From the NCBI RefSeq assembly GCF_900100765.1, contig NZ_FNFO01000010.1, positions 62,001-126,000 on the forward strand: a stretch of DNA of 64,000 nucleotides. Direction: 5' to 3'. The notes under the pieces were generated by a model that was not told the DNA's origin, did not search any database, and saw only the letters and a program-made list of their open reading frames with translations. The number at the start of each line of letters is the position of its first letter. Position 1 is the first letter of the stretch. The stretch comes from Catalinimonas alkaloidigena. Its GTDB lineage: Bacteria > Bacteroidota > Bacteroidia > Cytophagales > Flexibacteraceae. The position numbers were made by a program, and so were the translations under genes. Below are positions 54,619-63,550 of the stretch, piece after piece.

Positions 54619-54844
54619 AAGCACTTGGTTTTGACACATTCCGTAGAAGTGGCGCACCTGCCAACTCAGCATGCACGCCGCAAAATAGTCAAAACCTCAC
54701 CGAGAGCTTTCTTTACAATTTACTGATCAACAGGCTGTAATATTCTCCCACAAATCGACAAATCTCCCTAAAATCCTATAACCAATTTAACCACATGACG
54801 GAAAAGTCATATTTAGGACCAGGTTTTACCGCATTGTACTCTTC

Positions 54845-57103
54845 CTATTTCAGCCGGAACGACGTCCCCGCGTAAAAACTCACGGGCGCCGCCGGTTGAA
54901 AGTACCGCCCGAAGGCTGCGTTGATGTCGTTGCCCAGGCTGTAGCGTTGGTTCATCAGGTTGTCGCCTCCCACAAAAAAATGCGCTTCGTACCACCGGGC
55001 GCGGTTGTATCGCCACCCCAGCCGGGCACTCACCACCGTATAAGGATCGGCATAGTCCTGGTTAGCGTCGTCGAGCGGGATGCGCCCCACGTGCGAGAAC
55101 GTAGAATTCAGATACCAGCCGCCCCGCACCCGGAAGTCCAGCGTCAGTGCAACGCCCTGTTGCGGCACGCCCGGCAAAAATTTCCCTTCGTAGTTCTGGC
55201 CTTCCTGCACGTAGGCACCGTACCGGAAATGGTGAAAGGTATAGGCAAGCGACGTGTTGAGGCCCTCAACCCACCGACCAAAGTCCTGGTACTGGTAGGT
55301 GATCAGCCCCTCGATTCCCTGCTGGCGGGTAGCGCCGGTATTGCGAAAGCGGGTGATGCCGTCGGCTCCGGTGTAACTCACCAGCGCCTCCTGCAGGTTG
55401 AGGCGGAAGGCCGTCAGCTCCAGGTACCATCCCTCCGCAGGCGAAGCTTTGACGCCGACCTCGTAGTTCAGGCCTTGCTCGGCCTGCAACGAATCGTTGA
55501 GACTCCCGCCCGGCACCAGTACTTCGGCTAGGGTCGGCGGCGAAAACCCGTGACTCACACTGCCATACACCGACAACCGCTCGTGCAGCTTTTTGAACAG
55601 GGCCACGCGCGGAGAAACCACCGGCCGGAACGAGCGATGTGTGTTGAACAGGTCGCCGTCCAGGCGATCGAACAGCCGCAGGAAACGGTAGTCGAGGCGA
55701 TTATAGCTCAGCGCGGCCGTCAGCCGAAACGCCGCCGGAAGCTCCAACTCGGCCTGTCCGAAAAACAGATACGTCATGGTCGTGACTTTATCGTTATAGC
55801 GCAGGCTGTCGGGCTGTCCGCCCACGTTCTCGTACGTATCCGAAGCTTCGAAGCCGTGCTGTAATTCGCCGCCCGCCACTAACGACCAGTCGTAGCCGGG
55901 CAGCCATTCGTTTCGGTAGGTAAAGACCGACCGCCCGCCCAGTGCCTGTTCGGCGTTGATTTTGTAATTGAATATGACCGGATTTTCGAACTGGGTCAGG
56001 GTGCCGTAAACGCTCGTGGTGTTCTGCCAGTGGTCGTTCCAGCGGTACTCCTGAATCAGACCAACGCCCAGCGTTTTGTTTAACAGGGCCGCCTTGGTGT
56101 CGACACTACCAGCGCGAGCTTGCTGCGGATCGCTTTCGTACTGCTGGCGCGTGAGCCCACCCGGAATTTCGTAATAGAGGTCTGAATAGTAGACGTTGGC
56201 CGATAGCGTGCGCGCCTTGCTGACCTCAAAACGACTCCACACGTTGGCGAACGTTCGATCAAACGCATTCTGCTGCCGGTAGCCCTGGCTCTGTTGCCGT
56301 TGCACCTGCGCTTGTACCAAGCCGTTTTCGTAGCCCGACGTCACTTCCGCCCCGTAACGCCACGTGCCGTACGATCCTCCCAGTGCGTTGACGCCTACCT
56401 GCACGCCGAGCGGTGCCTGCTGGCGGCTCGACAACAACACGGTGCCCCCCGTGCCCGCCCCGTAAAGGCTGCCGGCCGGGCCTTTCAGAATTTCCATTCG
56501 GTCGAGGGCCGACAGATCCAGCAGGCTGAGGTTGGTGTTGCCGTTGGGTTCAGAAAAAGGAATGCCGTTCCAATAGAACTTGACGTTCCGAATGCCGAAC
56601 GGAGAGCGCAATTGACTTCCCCGAATCGCCAGCCGGTAGCTCCCGGCCGCCCGCTCTTCCATACGAACGCCTGGCAGGGTATTGACGGCCGGCACCAATG
56701 ATGCATCGGAAAAGCGACGCAGGGCGCGGGTGTTCAACACACCTACACTACCGGCTGTCTCCGGAAGCGTCCGGTTGCTTTCGTACCCCCGCACGATCAC
56801 TTCGGGCAGCGACAGCGCCACCGGAACGAGCTGCAGGCGCAACAGGGTATCGGTAGCGGTCACCGCAATGCGACGCGGCTGGTAACCAACGAACGAAAGT
56901 TGCAGGGTTTGCGGCGCGGACAAGGTCAGCACAAACCGACCGTTGGTATCGGTAGTGATGCCGGTTTGCGACTCGGTTAAGACGGAAACGCCCGTCAACG
57001 GCAACCCCGACTCCGCATCGCGGACGGTCCCCCGAACCGAAAACTGAGCGTAGAGAAAAGACGGAAGGGCGCAACACGCCAGCAGTAGAACAAGACGGAG
57101 CAT
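54845..57103 (-). CDS. TonB-dependent outer-membrane receptor
   Basis: A 752-residue TonB-dependent receptor. The ATG at 57103 gives signal peptide MLRLVLLLACCALPSFLYAQ. An N-terminal carboxypeptidase-regulatory-like domain (VRGTVRDAESGLPLTGVSVL) precedes the plug (VRMEERAAGSYRLAIRGSQL, VKFYWNGIPFSEPNGNTNLS, MEILKGPAGSLYGAGTGGTV) and a 22-strand beta-barrel. The plug sequence resembles FecA/iron-siderophore-type receptors more than SusC, and no SusD gene is adjacent, so metal-chelate uptake is a possible role. Ends in the aromatic-rich AAPVSFYAGTSFRLK. tamB lies upstream on the same strand with a terminator in between. Confidence 0.92.
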   Translation of the reverse strand: MLRLVLLLACCALPSFLYAQFSVRGTVRDAESGLPLTGVSVLTESQTGITTDTNGRFVLTLSAPQTLQLSFVGYQPRRIAVTATDTLLRLQLVPVALSLPEVIVRGYESNRTLPETAGSVGVLNTRALRRFSDASLVPAVNTLPGVRMEERAAGSYRLAIRGSQLRSPFGIRNVKFYWNGIPFSEPNGNTNLSLLDLSALDRMEILKGPAGSLYGAGTGGTVLLSSRQQAPLGVQVGVNALGGSYGTWRYGAEVTSGYENGLVQAQVQRQQSQGYRQQNAFDRTFANVWSRFEVSKARTLSANVYYSDLYYEIPGGLTRQQYESDPQQARAGSVDTKAALLNKTLGVGLIQEYRWNDHWQNTTSVYGTLTQFENPVIFNYKINAEQALGGRSVFTYRNEWLPGYDWSLVAGGELQHGFEASDTYENVGGQPDSLRYNDKVTTMTYLFFGQAELELPAAFRLTAALSYNRLDYRFLRLFDRLDGDLFNTHRSFRPVVSPRVALFKKLHERLSVYGSVSHGFSPPTLAEVLVPGGSLNDSLQAEQGLNYEVGVKASPAEGWYLELTAFRLNLQEALVSYTGADGITRFRNTGATRQQGIEGLITYQYQDFGRWVEGLNTSLAYTFHHFRYGAYVQEGQNYEGKFLPGVPQQGVALTLDFRVRGGWYLNSTFSHVGRIPLDDANQDYADPYTVVSARLGWRYNRARWYEAHFFVGGDNLMNQRYSLGNDINAAFGRYFQPAAPVSFYAGTSFRLK

Positions 57104-57143
57104 AGGTCGGACAAAAAAGTAAAAGTAGGACAAGCACCATAAA

Positions 57144-57168
57144 AAACGGGTAGAAGCTCTACCCGTTT
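57144..57168 (-). terminator. Rho-independent terminator after tamB
   Basis: Perfect 11-bp stem AAACGGGTAGA / TCTACCCGTTT with a 3-nt loop, followed by TTT on the minus strand, 25 nt after the tamB stop and before the TonB receptor start. Confidence 0.85.
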
Positions 57169-57193
57169 CAAAAAGCTTTGCTGTAATTCGTAG

Positions 57194-60100
57194 TTAAGGC
57201 CGTTCGCCGTCGGTAAGGGGCGCGTTGGCCGGAGGTGTGTTTTCTTCCATACTGACGGGCTCGTCTTTCAACGCCTCATCGTCCTCTTCTTCCTCTTCCT
57301 TCAGGCGGTATTCCGGACGGCGGATGCCCAGCAACTTGCGTAAACTCTCGAATTGGATGGTGTTGGCCAGCGATGCCCCGATCACTTCCGGGCTGTTGGT
57401 GGCCTGGAACTGCGTACGGTTCTGGTTGGTCCGGCGGAAAAACTTCACGTTCAACAGGCCATCAGCCAGCAGTTGGTATTCCACCACAATGTCCCCGATC
57501 ACGTTGGTGACGTTCTGGTTACCCCCGTTCGGAACACGATCGCTCGCGGAGTTCCCTCCCAGGTCTACGTTACTACCGACCGTCACTTTAAGGCGGTCGT
57601 CAAACAATTGCTTCGACAGATTGACGCCCACCTGGCGGTCGTCCAGGCCGGTGCCGTACGTGCCTTCGGCGTTTTGCTTCGATCCGACGTCGACCGACAC
57701 CTGCACCCCACCCAGATACTCTTCGGTCAGGTTGCTTAACTGCGTCGTCAGAACCTGGCTCACCGTTTCGTCTACTTTTTCGTTCACCGACTGCGCCGTT
57801 GTGCTGCTGCTTTGGTAACCATTGTCAGGAATCACCTGATTGAGCACCACCAGTCCGAACACCTGCCGGAACAACTGATTTTCGTTCTGGTTGATTTGCG
57901 CTACCCGTTGGGTCAGGGCATCGCCCACCGCGCGCTGCGTCTCCTCAGGTAGTTCGATCTCGAACCCGATGGTGGGCGAGAGCATTTCGCCCTGGATGCG
58001 CAACAGCACGTTGACCGGCTGTTTTTGCTTCGCTGCCGCTGCCGCATTGCCGGTCACCAATCCCTGGTCGGCCAGGCCGTAGAGCACCGCTTCGGATTCG
58101 TACACGGCGGTCAGGTTTACAGTGGCATCAGTCGGTCCGCCGTTCAGTTGAATGGTACTCCCCTTGCGGATCGCAAACTCTTTGTTGATGACCCCCAACA
58201 AGTTCATGGCGTAGTATCCCTTCTCGATTTCGTAAGTCCCCGAGATGATGATGTCCCCCTGTTTGGTCATGTCCACACTCAGGATCGCTGAGCCGACCGC
58301 CTCTACTTTGTTTTCTTCGTCGATGTAGATGTTGAGTTGCGTACCGGGCGTCAGTTCCACGTCCGCATCGAGCTGGAAACCGGTCAGGGCCATGGTGTTG
58401 AGCGCCGCCTGGAGCGAGTCAGCCTCGGGTGTGGCATTCCCGGCGATTACCGTGTCCGACTGCGTATCGTGGAATACGATGTAGGAGGCGGGTTGCACGT
58501 CGCCCGACGTTCCGGCATCGAGTCGCATCGAAACGCTCGATTCGTCCAACGTCCGGAAACGCCCCTTCGCCAGCATATCGGCAACCGTTCCGGTCACCGA
58601 CAAATCGACCAGGGCATAGAGCCGTCCGTAAAATGACTCCAGCCCCTCGTATTGCGTCGAATTCAGGAATTTGAACTTGTTGGTGTTGACTTTCAGATTC
58701 AGCGATGGGTTGGTCAGGTCGGCAAACCCGATGTTGCCCGCCAGCGTCAGTTTGTTGCCTTCGCTGTCGCCCATCTGGAAGTTATTCATGTTCAGGGCGT
58801 TGCCCGTAAAACGCACACGCTGGTTGCTGAACTGGTACGGAACACCGGTAGCCACCGGGTAGATAACCGTGCTGTCGCCAAACCCCAACTCGCCCACAAT
58901 GTTCGGTGCCGACGGGCTGCCCGTTACTTTCAGGTCGGCCGTCAGGTTGCCTTTGATTTGCTTCAGCGAAGACGCCAGCAACGGCTGGAACTGGTCGAGC
59001 CGGAAGCGCGACATGTCGATGTCGAAATCCAAGTTGTTTTCTTCCTGCGCCACATTATAAGTTCCCGAAGCCTGCAACTGGTGCTGCGGCCCTTCCACGT
59101 TGAGCGAGGCCGTCAAAATGTCTTCCGTGTTGCTTTTAGAGGCCTGCAACTGCATCATGCCCATGTCGGTGCTGTCCAGCATCAATCCTTCGATGCCGAT
59201 GTCGGCCTGCACCCGCTCCAGCGCAAACGGATCGACCACCAGGGCATTCCCGTTGATGCGCCCCGCCAATCCCAGGGCCTCCTGGTCAAGTAGCGTGGCG
59301 ATGTCGCCAATGCTGATTTCCCGCAAGTCGACGTTAAGCACGTTGGTACCCGCCTCGTTGAGTTGGGTCGAGACTTCCAGGGCCTGCTCTTCGTTGCTCA
59401 AGCCAAAATCACGAATCAGGAGGTACTCCGGTGCGTAGGCGATGGTGGCGTTGTCGGTCAGAATCCATTCGTTCCCCTCCAAAAAGAGTTGCGTCTCGTT
59501 CAGGTTAACCCGGAACGTATCTTCCAGAATCGCCAGCCTTCCTTCCAGTCCCAGGCGCGAAGGCGCACTATCGCCCGCGATTTTCAGGTTGAAGTCGAAG
59601 TTATCTTCCGTCAAATCGACGTTCATGCGCACGCCTGGCACGTTCGTGGTGCCCATCACAATCTGGTTGATCCGGCTGATCAACTGAATCTGGTCATCTT
59701 GTGTCTCGGCACTCAGTTGCAACGAATCGATCTCGGTGCCGCTGAACACGATTTTCCGGGCGTTGATGTCCAGTTCCACCTGGTTGTTGACGGAAGACAA
59801 GCTGGCGTACAGACTCAACGGATTGGGTAGCTCCAGTCCCGGCACAAATGCCTGAATCAACGACGGATTGGGCCGAATGTCGACGTCGAGGGCCAAAGTT
59901 TGCGGGGTGGCCGGGGGAACGGCGTCCGGAGAACGGAAGCGTGACACGTATTGCGCGATGATCTGTTCCATCGCGGCGGGCAGCTCTTCAACCGCGAAAT
60001 TACCACTCGCGGTGGCTCGCATAAAGTCGGTATTTAGCGAAATGACCCGCCCACTGTCGGCGCTGGTACTCGCCTGCACAATGAGGGAATCATTAGAAAG

Positions 60101-62179
60101 CCGCTGCAAATCCTTCTGCATCCGCAACTCGCGAATCGCGATCAGCGCTTCCAGGGTATTCGGATTGAGTCCCTGCACACGTACGGTGTCGAGGCGCGTG
60201 CTGAGCGCCAGGGTATCGGCATAAAGATTCAGCGCATACAGGTCGACAGTATCGATCACGCCACTCGCCACAATCAGTGTATCGCCCGTCAGCTCAGCGC
60301 GCGCCGTCAGGTTCATCCGCAGGTTGGTGTCGTTCGTTTCAATGCGCGCGTCGGCCACGTTGTTCACGAAGCTTCCGGCCAAATTCAGGTCGTGGTACGC
60401 ATAGTCGTTGTATTCCACCAGATCGATGTGCACACGGCTGTCGCGCACGGCCAGCGCACTGGGGCTATTGTCTACGTTGACATCGGCCCGCATGGTCAGG
60501 CGACCCAGGCCGCTGCTGTCACCCAGAAATTGCGCCAGCGAAAGGCTTTCGGTCCGCAACGTTGCCTGGATCTGCTGCGACGTAAAATCGTCGTTCATCT
60601 TCGCCTGAAAATCAGACGAAAGATTCCCCCGGTTGGTCACGACGCGCATGTTGCCTTGCAAATCGCGCGCGTAGCCTTGTGCATCCAGGAACAGCTGCAC
60701 CTCGCCCAGATTTTGCATGGCAGGCGGCAGCGTCCCCGGCGCCAAAAACGCCCGGATAAACGTCAAGTCGGTGCGCACAGGATCGACCTGCAGGTCGAAT
60801 TTTGCCCGCAGCGGATCGTAATACGCCTCGGCCTCGGCAGCCAGGTTCAAAACCAGCGCGTCGTCGAGGTGAAAGTTTCCGTTTTTCAGGGAGAGGTTGC
60901 CGTCCCGGATGTCCAGGTTCCCATTCAGGTAGAGTTTCCGGTTTTGCAGGGCCTGGAACGTGTCCAGATCGGGCGCAAAGTAGAGCGCATCCTGCATGCC
61001 GAAGTAATCTTCCTGCCACTGAGCCTGCGCCACCAGCGTCTGCATCAGTTGTTCTTCGTTGCGGAAATCGGCCAGGGCAATGGTCAGGTCGTGGGTCAGG
61101 GCCGAGTTCGGCGTGCGGAATTCCTTCAGCGTCGCTTCTACGCGCGGAAATTCGCCGCGCGCAGCCAAGGCCACGTTGTTGAGCCGGAATCCGCTGTTCT
61201 TTTCCGTGAACGCAAACTGATCAAGCGAGGCCTGCACGGCCGAATCGCCCAATTCTACGTCGTTGATTTCCAGGGCCAGATTGCCCACCGCAAGGTGATT
61301 GTAGTCCAGCCCTTCGGCGACACGCGCACTGTCGGTAATGTCGTAGCTCAGGTTGGTATTGCTGATCGTAAACTTATTGAGCGTGAGGGCAAAGCCGTCC
61401 AGGAAGGTCTTCATCGTATCGTTCCGCACCGAATCGGTCGCCGGGTTTGCCTGCACCGCCACCACAATGTTGGTGTCCACGGCCGACTGTTTGAAGGCGA
61501 CATTCAGTCCTTCGATCTCGATCAGGTCGATAACCGGGTGCAACACCGGCTCGTCCAGGCCTAGCGTCGACAGATCGACTTCAAAATGGTTCAGGTACGT
61601 TTGCAGATCGTTGCCCCCCGGCACATCCCGAAAATCGAAACGCACCTGGTTCAGGGCCACGCCCTCCAGGTCGAATTTCCAGGCCGACGCGGTGGTGTCT
61701 TTCACCGTTGTATCGGATGAGGCAAACGCCTCCATCACAAACTCGTAGTTGAATTTTTCCTGGCCGGGCTCGCGGTAAAGGTTCACGTACGCGCGCTCCA
61801 GTTCTACCTGGTTGACGTTGATGGTCTGTTGGCCCAGGGCAAACACGCCGATGTCGACGCCCAGGTGACCGGCGTAGAGCAAGGTATCGCGCTGCTGATC
61901 TTCCAGGTAAATATCTTCCAGCACGACGGTCTTGAAAAAGTCGATGTCGACTTTCCCGATCCGCACTTCGGTGCCGAGTTGCTTCTGTAACGTGGTGGTG
62001 ACTTTGTTGACCGCGAATTGCTGCACGGCCGGAATCTGCAACGCCACCCACACCAACAGGACTAACCCGATCACAAAAAGCAGCAGGTATAGCACTGATT
62101 TTAAGGCTATTTTCCCGATCCGCCAGGCCAGGCTGTGGCGCTTCGGTTCCGGAGCCCTCTCTTCTGTATTCTCACTCAT
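57194..62179 (-). CDS. tamB: TamB-type translocation/assembly protein
   Basis: A 1661-residue envelope protein of the TamB (DUF490) family, involved in outer-membrane homeostasis and phospholipid or protein transport. The start is ATG at 62179 (MSENTEERAPEPKRHS); a TTG three codons earlier is not needed. One N-terminal membrane helix (ALKSVLYLLLFVIGLVLLVW) anchors a very long beta-rich periplasmic stretch of repeated AsmA-like strands (FHLDDALVLNLAAEAEAYYD and similar). The C-terminal DUF490 domain begins near residue 1330 (ILSVDMTKQGDIIISGTYEI, later LNQVIPDNGYQSS and LFDDRLKVTVGSNVDLGG). The related TamA is not in the window. Confidence 0.9.
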   Translation of the reverse strand: MSENTEERAPEPKRHSLAWRIGKIALKSVLYLLLFVIGLVLLVWVALQIPAVQQFAVNKVTTTLQKQLGTEVRIGKVDIDFFKTVVLEDIYLEDQQRDTLLYAGHLGVDIGVFALGQQTINVNQVELERAYVNLYREPGQEKFNYEFVMEAFASSDTTVKDTTASAWKFDLEGVALNQVRFDFRDVPGGNDLQTYLNHFEVDLSTLGLDEPVLHPVIDLIEIEGLNVAFKQSAVDTNIVVAVQANPATDSVRNDTMKTFLDGFALTLNKFTISNTNLSYDITDSARVAEGLDYNHLAVGNLALEINDVELGDSAVQASLDQFAFTEKNSGFRLNNVALAARGEFPRVEATLKEFRTPNSALTHDLTIALADFRNEEQLMQTLVAQAQWQEDYFGMQDALYFAPDLDTFQALQNRKLYLNGNLDIRDGNLSLKNGNFHLDDALVLNLAAEAEAYYDPLRAKFDLQVDPVRTDLTFIRAFLAPGTLPPAMQNLGEVQLFLDAQGYARDLQGNMRVVTNRGNLSSDFQAKMNDDFTSQQIQATLRTESLSLAQFLGDSSGLGRLTMRADVNVDNSPSALAVRDSRVHIDLVEYNDYAYHDLNLAGSFVNNVADARIETNDTNLRMNLTARAELTGDTLIVASGVIDTVDLYALNLYADTLALSTRLDTVRVQGLNPNTLEALIAIRELRMQKDLQRLSNDSLIVQASTSADSGRVISLNTDFMRATASGNFAVEELPAAMEQIIAQYVSRFRSPDAVPPATPQTLALDVDIRPNPSLIQAFVPGLELPNPLSLYASLSSVNNQVELDINARKIVFSGTEIDSLQLSAETQDDQIQLISRINQIVMGTTNVPGVRMNVDLTEDNFDFNLKIAGDSAPSRLGLEGRLAILEDTFRVNLNETQLFLEGNEWILTDNATIAYAPEYLLIRDFGLSNEEQALEVSTQLNEAGTNVLNVDLREISIGDIATLLDQEALGLAGRINGNALVVDPFALERVQADIGIEGLMLDSTDMGMMQLQASKSNTEDILTASLNVEGPQHQLQASGTYNVAQEENNLDFDIDMSRFRLDQFQPLLASSLKQIKGNLTADLKVTGSPSAPNIVGELGFGDSTVIYPVATGVPYQFSNQRVRFTGNALNMNNFQMGDSEGNKLTLAGNIGFADLTNPSLNLKVNTNKFKFLNSTQYEGLESFYGRLYALVDLSVTGTVADMLAKGRFRTLDESSVSMRLDAGTSGDVQPASYIVFHDTQSDTVIAGNATPEADSLQAALNTMALTGFQLDADVELTPGTQLNIYIDEENKVEAVGSAILSVDMTKQGDIIISGTYEIEKGYYAMNLLGVINKEFAIRKGSTIQLNGGPTDATVNLTAVYESEAVLYGLADQGLVTGNAAAAAKQKQPVNVLLRIQGEMLSPTIGFEIELPEETQRAVGDALTQRVAQINQNENQLFRQVFGLVVLNQVIPDNGYQSSSTTAQSVNEKVDETVSQVLTTQLSNLTEEYLGGVQVSVDVGSKQNAEGTYGTGLDDRQVGVNLSKQLFDDRLKVTVGSNVDLGGNSASDRVPNGGNQNVTNVIGDIVVEYQLLADGLLNVKFFRRTNQNRTQFQATNSPEVIGASLANTIQFESLRKLLGIRRPEYRLKEEEEEDDEALKDEPVSMEENTPPANAPLTDGERP

Positions 62180-62297
62180 ATCATTCAAGCAAAATCTTCA
62201 ACGGCTCCGGTCAGGCAGGGGACTTAAAAAGCGACCACAGCGCATCAGGTATCTATACGCAGAAAAATAGATTTCGGTACACGAGAATGCCCGACGT

Positions 62298-62365
62298 GGG
62301 GTATTCTCTACCATATTTTCAGGGAAGATACCCATTATTTAGAAAATACCGCAGAAGGAAATACC
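62298..62365 (+). promoter_or_regulatory. Repeated ATACC motifs upstream of the GbsR/MarR-type regulator
   Basis: Four copies of the same pentamer precede the gene: GGTAT at 62300-62304 (inverted), ATACC at 62328-62332, 62346-62350 and 62361-62365. The first two face each other as GGGTATTCTC...GGAAGATACCC. Spacing of the direct copies is 18 and 15 bp. Likely binding sites for the regulator encoded downstream (autoregulation), possibly also for tamB on the other strand. Confidence 0.45.
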
Positions 62366-62372
62366 TTTGGGC

Positions 62373-62894
62373 ATGACCTATGAAGAAGGGAAGCAGAAGT
62401 TTGTCCAGACCTGGGGGACGTTAGGGTCGACCTGGGGAATCAACCGGACCATGGCGCAAATCCACGCCCTCCTGCTCATTTCGCCGCGCCCGCTCTGCGG
62501 CGACGAAATTATGGAGGAACTACAAATTTCGCGGGGCAACGCCAACATGAACATCCGGGCGCTGGTCGACTGGGGGCTGGTCAGAAAAGAGATCATTGCC
62601 GGAGATCGCCGCGACTTTTACTCGGCCGAAAAAGATACCTACCGTGTAATGTTACAGATCATGAAAGAGCGGCGGCGGCGCGAACTGGCACCGGTGGTCG
62701 GCGCCCTGGACGAACTGCGGGCCGCGCCGCTTGAGCGCTCGGCCGGCGAGTCGGAAGCTGAGGCCGAAGAGTTTACCAAGATGGTCCACGCCCTGTCGGA
62801 CTTCACCCAAAAAGCCGACCAGATGCTGGAGATGATGATCCGTCGGGACGAGCACTGGTTCTACGGCAAGCTGATGAAAATGCTGATCAAGTAG
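62373..62894 (+). CDS. GbsR/MarR-family transcriptional regulator
   Basis: A 173-residue winged helix-turn-helix protein. The ATG at 62373 (MTYEEGKQKFVQTWG) is chosen; a TTG two codons earlier is not needed. The helix-turn-helix lies at about residues 44-65 (CGDEIMEELQISRGNANMNI, then RALVDWGLVRKE) and matches GbsR-type regulators, which in Bacillus repress choline/betaine genes. The C-terminal part (about 90-173) is helical and acidic (ESEAEAEEFTKMVHALSDFT) and could bind a ligand or dimerise. Regulatory targets are unknown; the repeated ATACC motifs in front suggest autoregulation. Confidence 0.88.
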   Translation: MTYEEGKQKFVQTWGTLGSTWGINRTMAQIHALLLISPRPLCGDEIMEELQISRGNANMNIRALVDWGLVRKEIIAGDRRDFYSAEKDTYRVMLQIMKERRRRELAPVVGALDELRAAPLERSAGESEAEAEEFTKMVHALSDFTQKADQMLEMMIRRDEHWFYGKLMKMLIK

Positions 62895-63031
62895 GGAGTT
62901 GTGCGTTGCATGGCAGAGGGCAAATCAGCATTGCCCAACCGTCAGCACACTTCCGGCCTAAAGCCATCTCATAAGTCCGCTCATTTTCCTTTTTCATGCA
63001 TTCGCCACTTCACAACATCACACCTCCACCC

Positions 63032-63430
63032 ATGGACGAAGCACAATTCTGGGAGATCATTGAAGAAAGCCGTACGGACACGAAAAGCGCCGAGGAGCAC
63101 GGCCGCGCACTGGCCCGTACCCTGCGCGACCTGGACGACGACGAACTGGAAGCGTTCGAGGAGATTTTCTGGGACGTACGCGCCCGCGCCGACCAACCCG
63201 ATCTGATCCGCCTCGTGCAAACCCTCACGGACGTGAAAGACGAGGAAACGATCATGGATTTTAAAGACTGGCTGGTGTCGCTCGGCCGGGAACGCTTTTA
63301 CGACATCGTGCAGCAGCCCGATTTGTTGCTGGAATTTCAGAATACGCTCGTGGCGTGGGACATTCCCAGCGGCCTCATTTTTTCGGCGATCTACCAGGCG
63401 CAAGAGGGGATCAGCGACGAAGAAGAGTAA
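63032..63430 (+). CDS. DUF4240 family protein
   Basis: A 132-residue acidic helical protein of the DUF4240 family, function unknown. The ATG at 63032 begins MDEAQFWEIIEESRTDTKSA, the family signature; an upstream in-frame ATG at 62996 would add 12 residues without similarity. Further features are LDDDELEAFEEIFWDVRARA and MDFKDWLVSLGRERFYDIV. It has no signal peptide. In other bacteria the family appears near toxin/immunity and signalling genes, but nothing like this is seen here. Confidence 0.83.
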   Translation: MDEAQFWEIIEESRTDTKSAEEHGRALARTLRDLDDDELEAFEEIFWDVRARADQPDLIRLVQTLTDVKDEETIMDFKDWLVSLGRERFYDIVQQPDLLLEFQNTLVAWDIPSGLIFSAIYQAQEGISDEEE

Positions 63431-63550
63431 GCCGCGGGCGCTTCTGTGAACAGTTTCCTGCCTGCGTTGTTACCCTAGCGAGGCCGCAGCGTCGCCCGGT
63501 GTCTTGTCCGAGCGAACGGCCGGCGGGCTCCTTTTGAAAACGTTTTTCCC

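Noticed and set aside
54845-57103. SusC-type receptor of a polysaccharide utilisation locus
   Set aside because: No SusD gene or glycoside hydrolases nearby, and the plug looks more like metal-chelate receptors.
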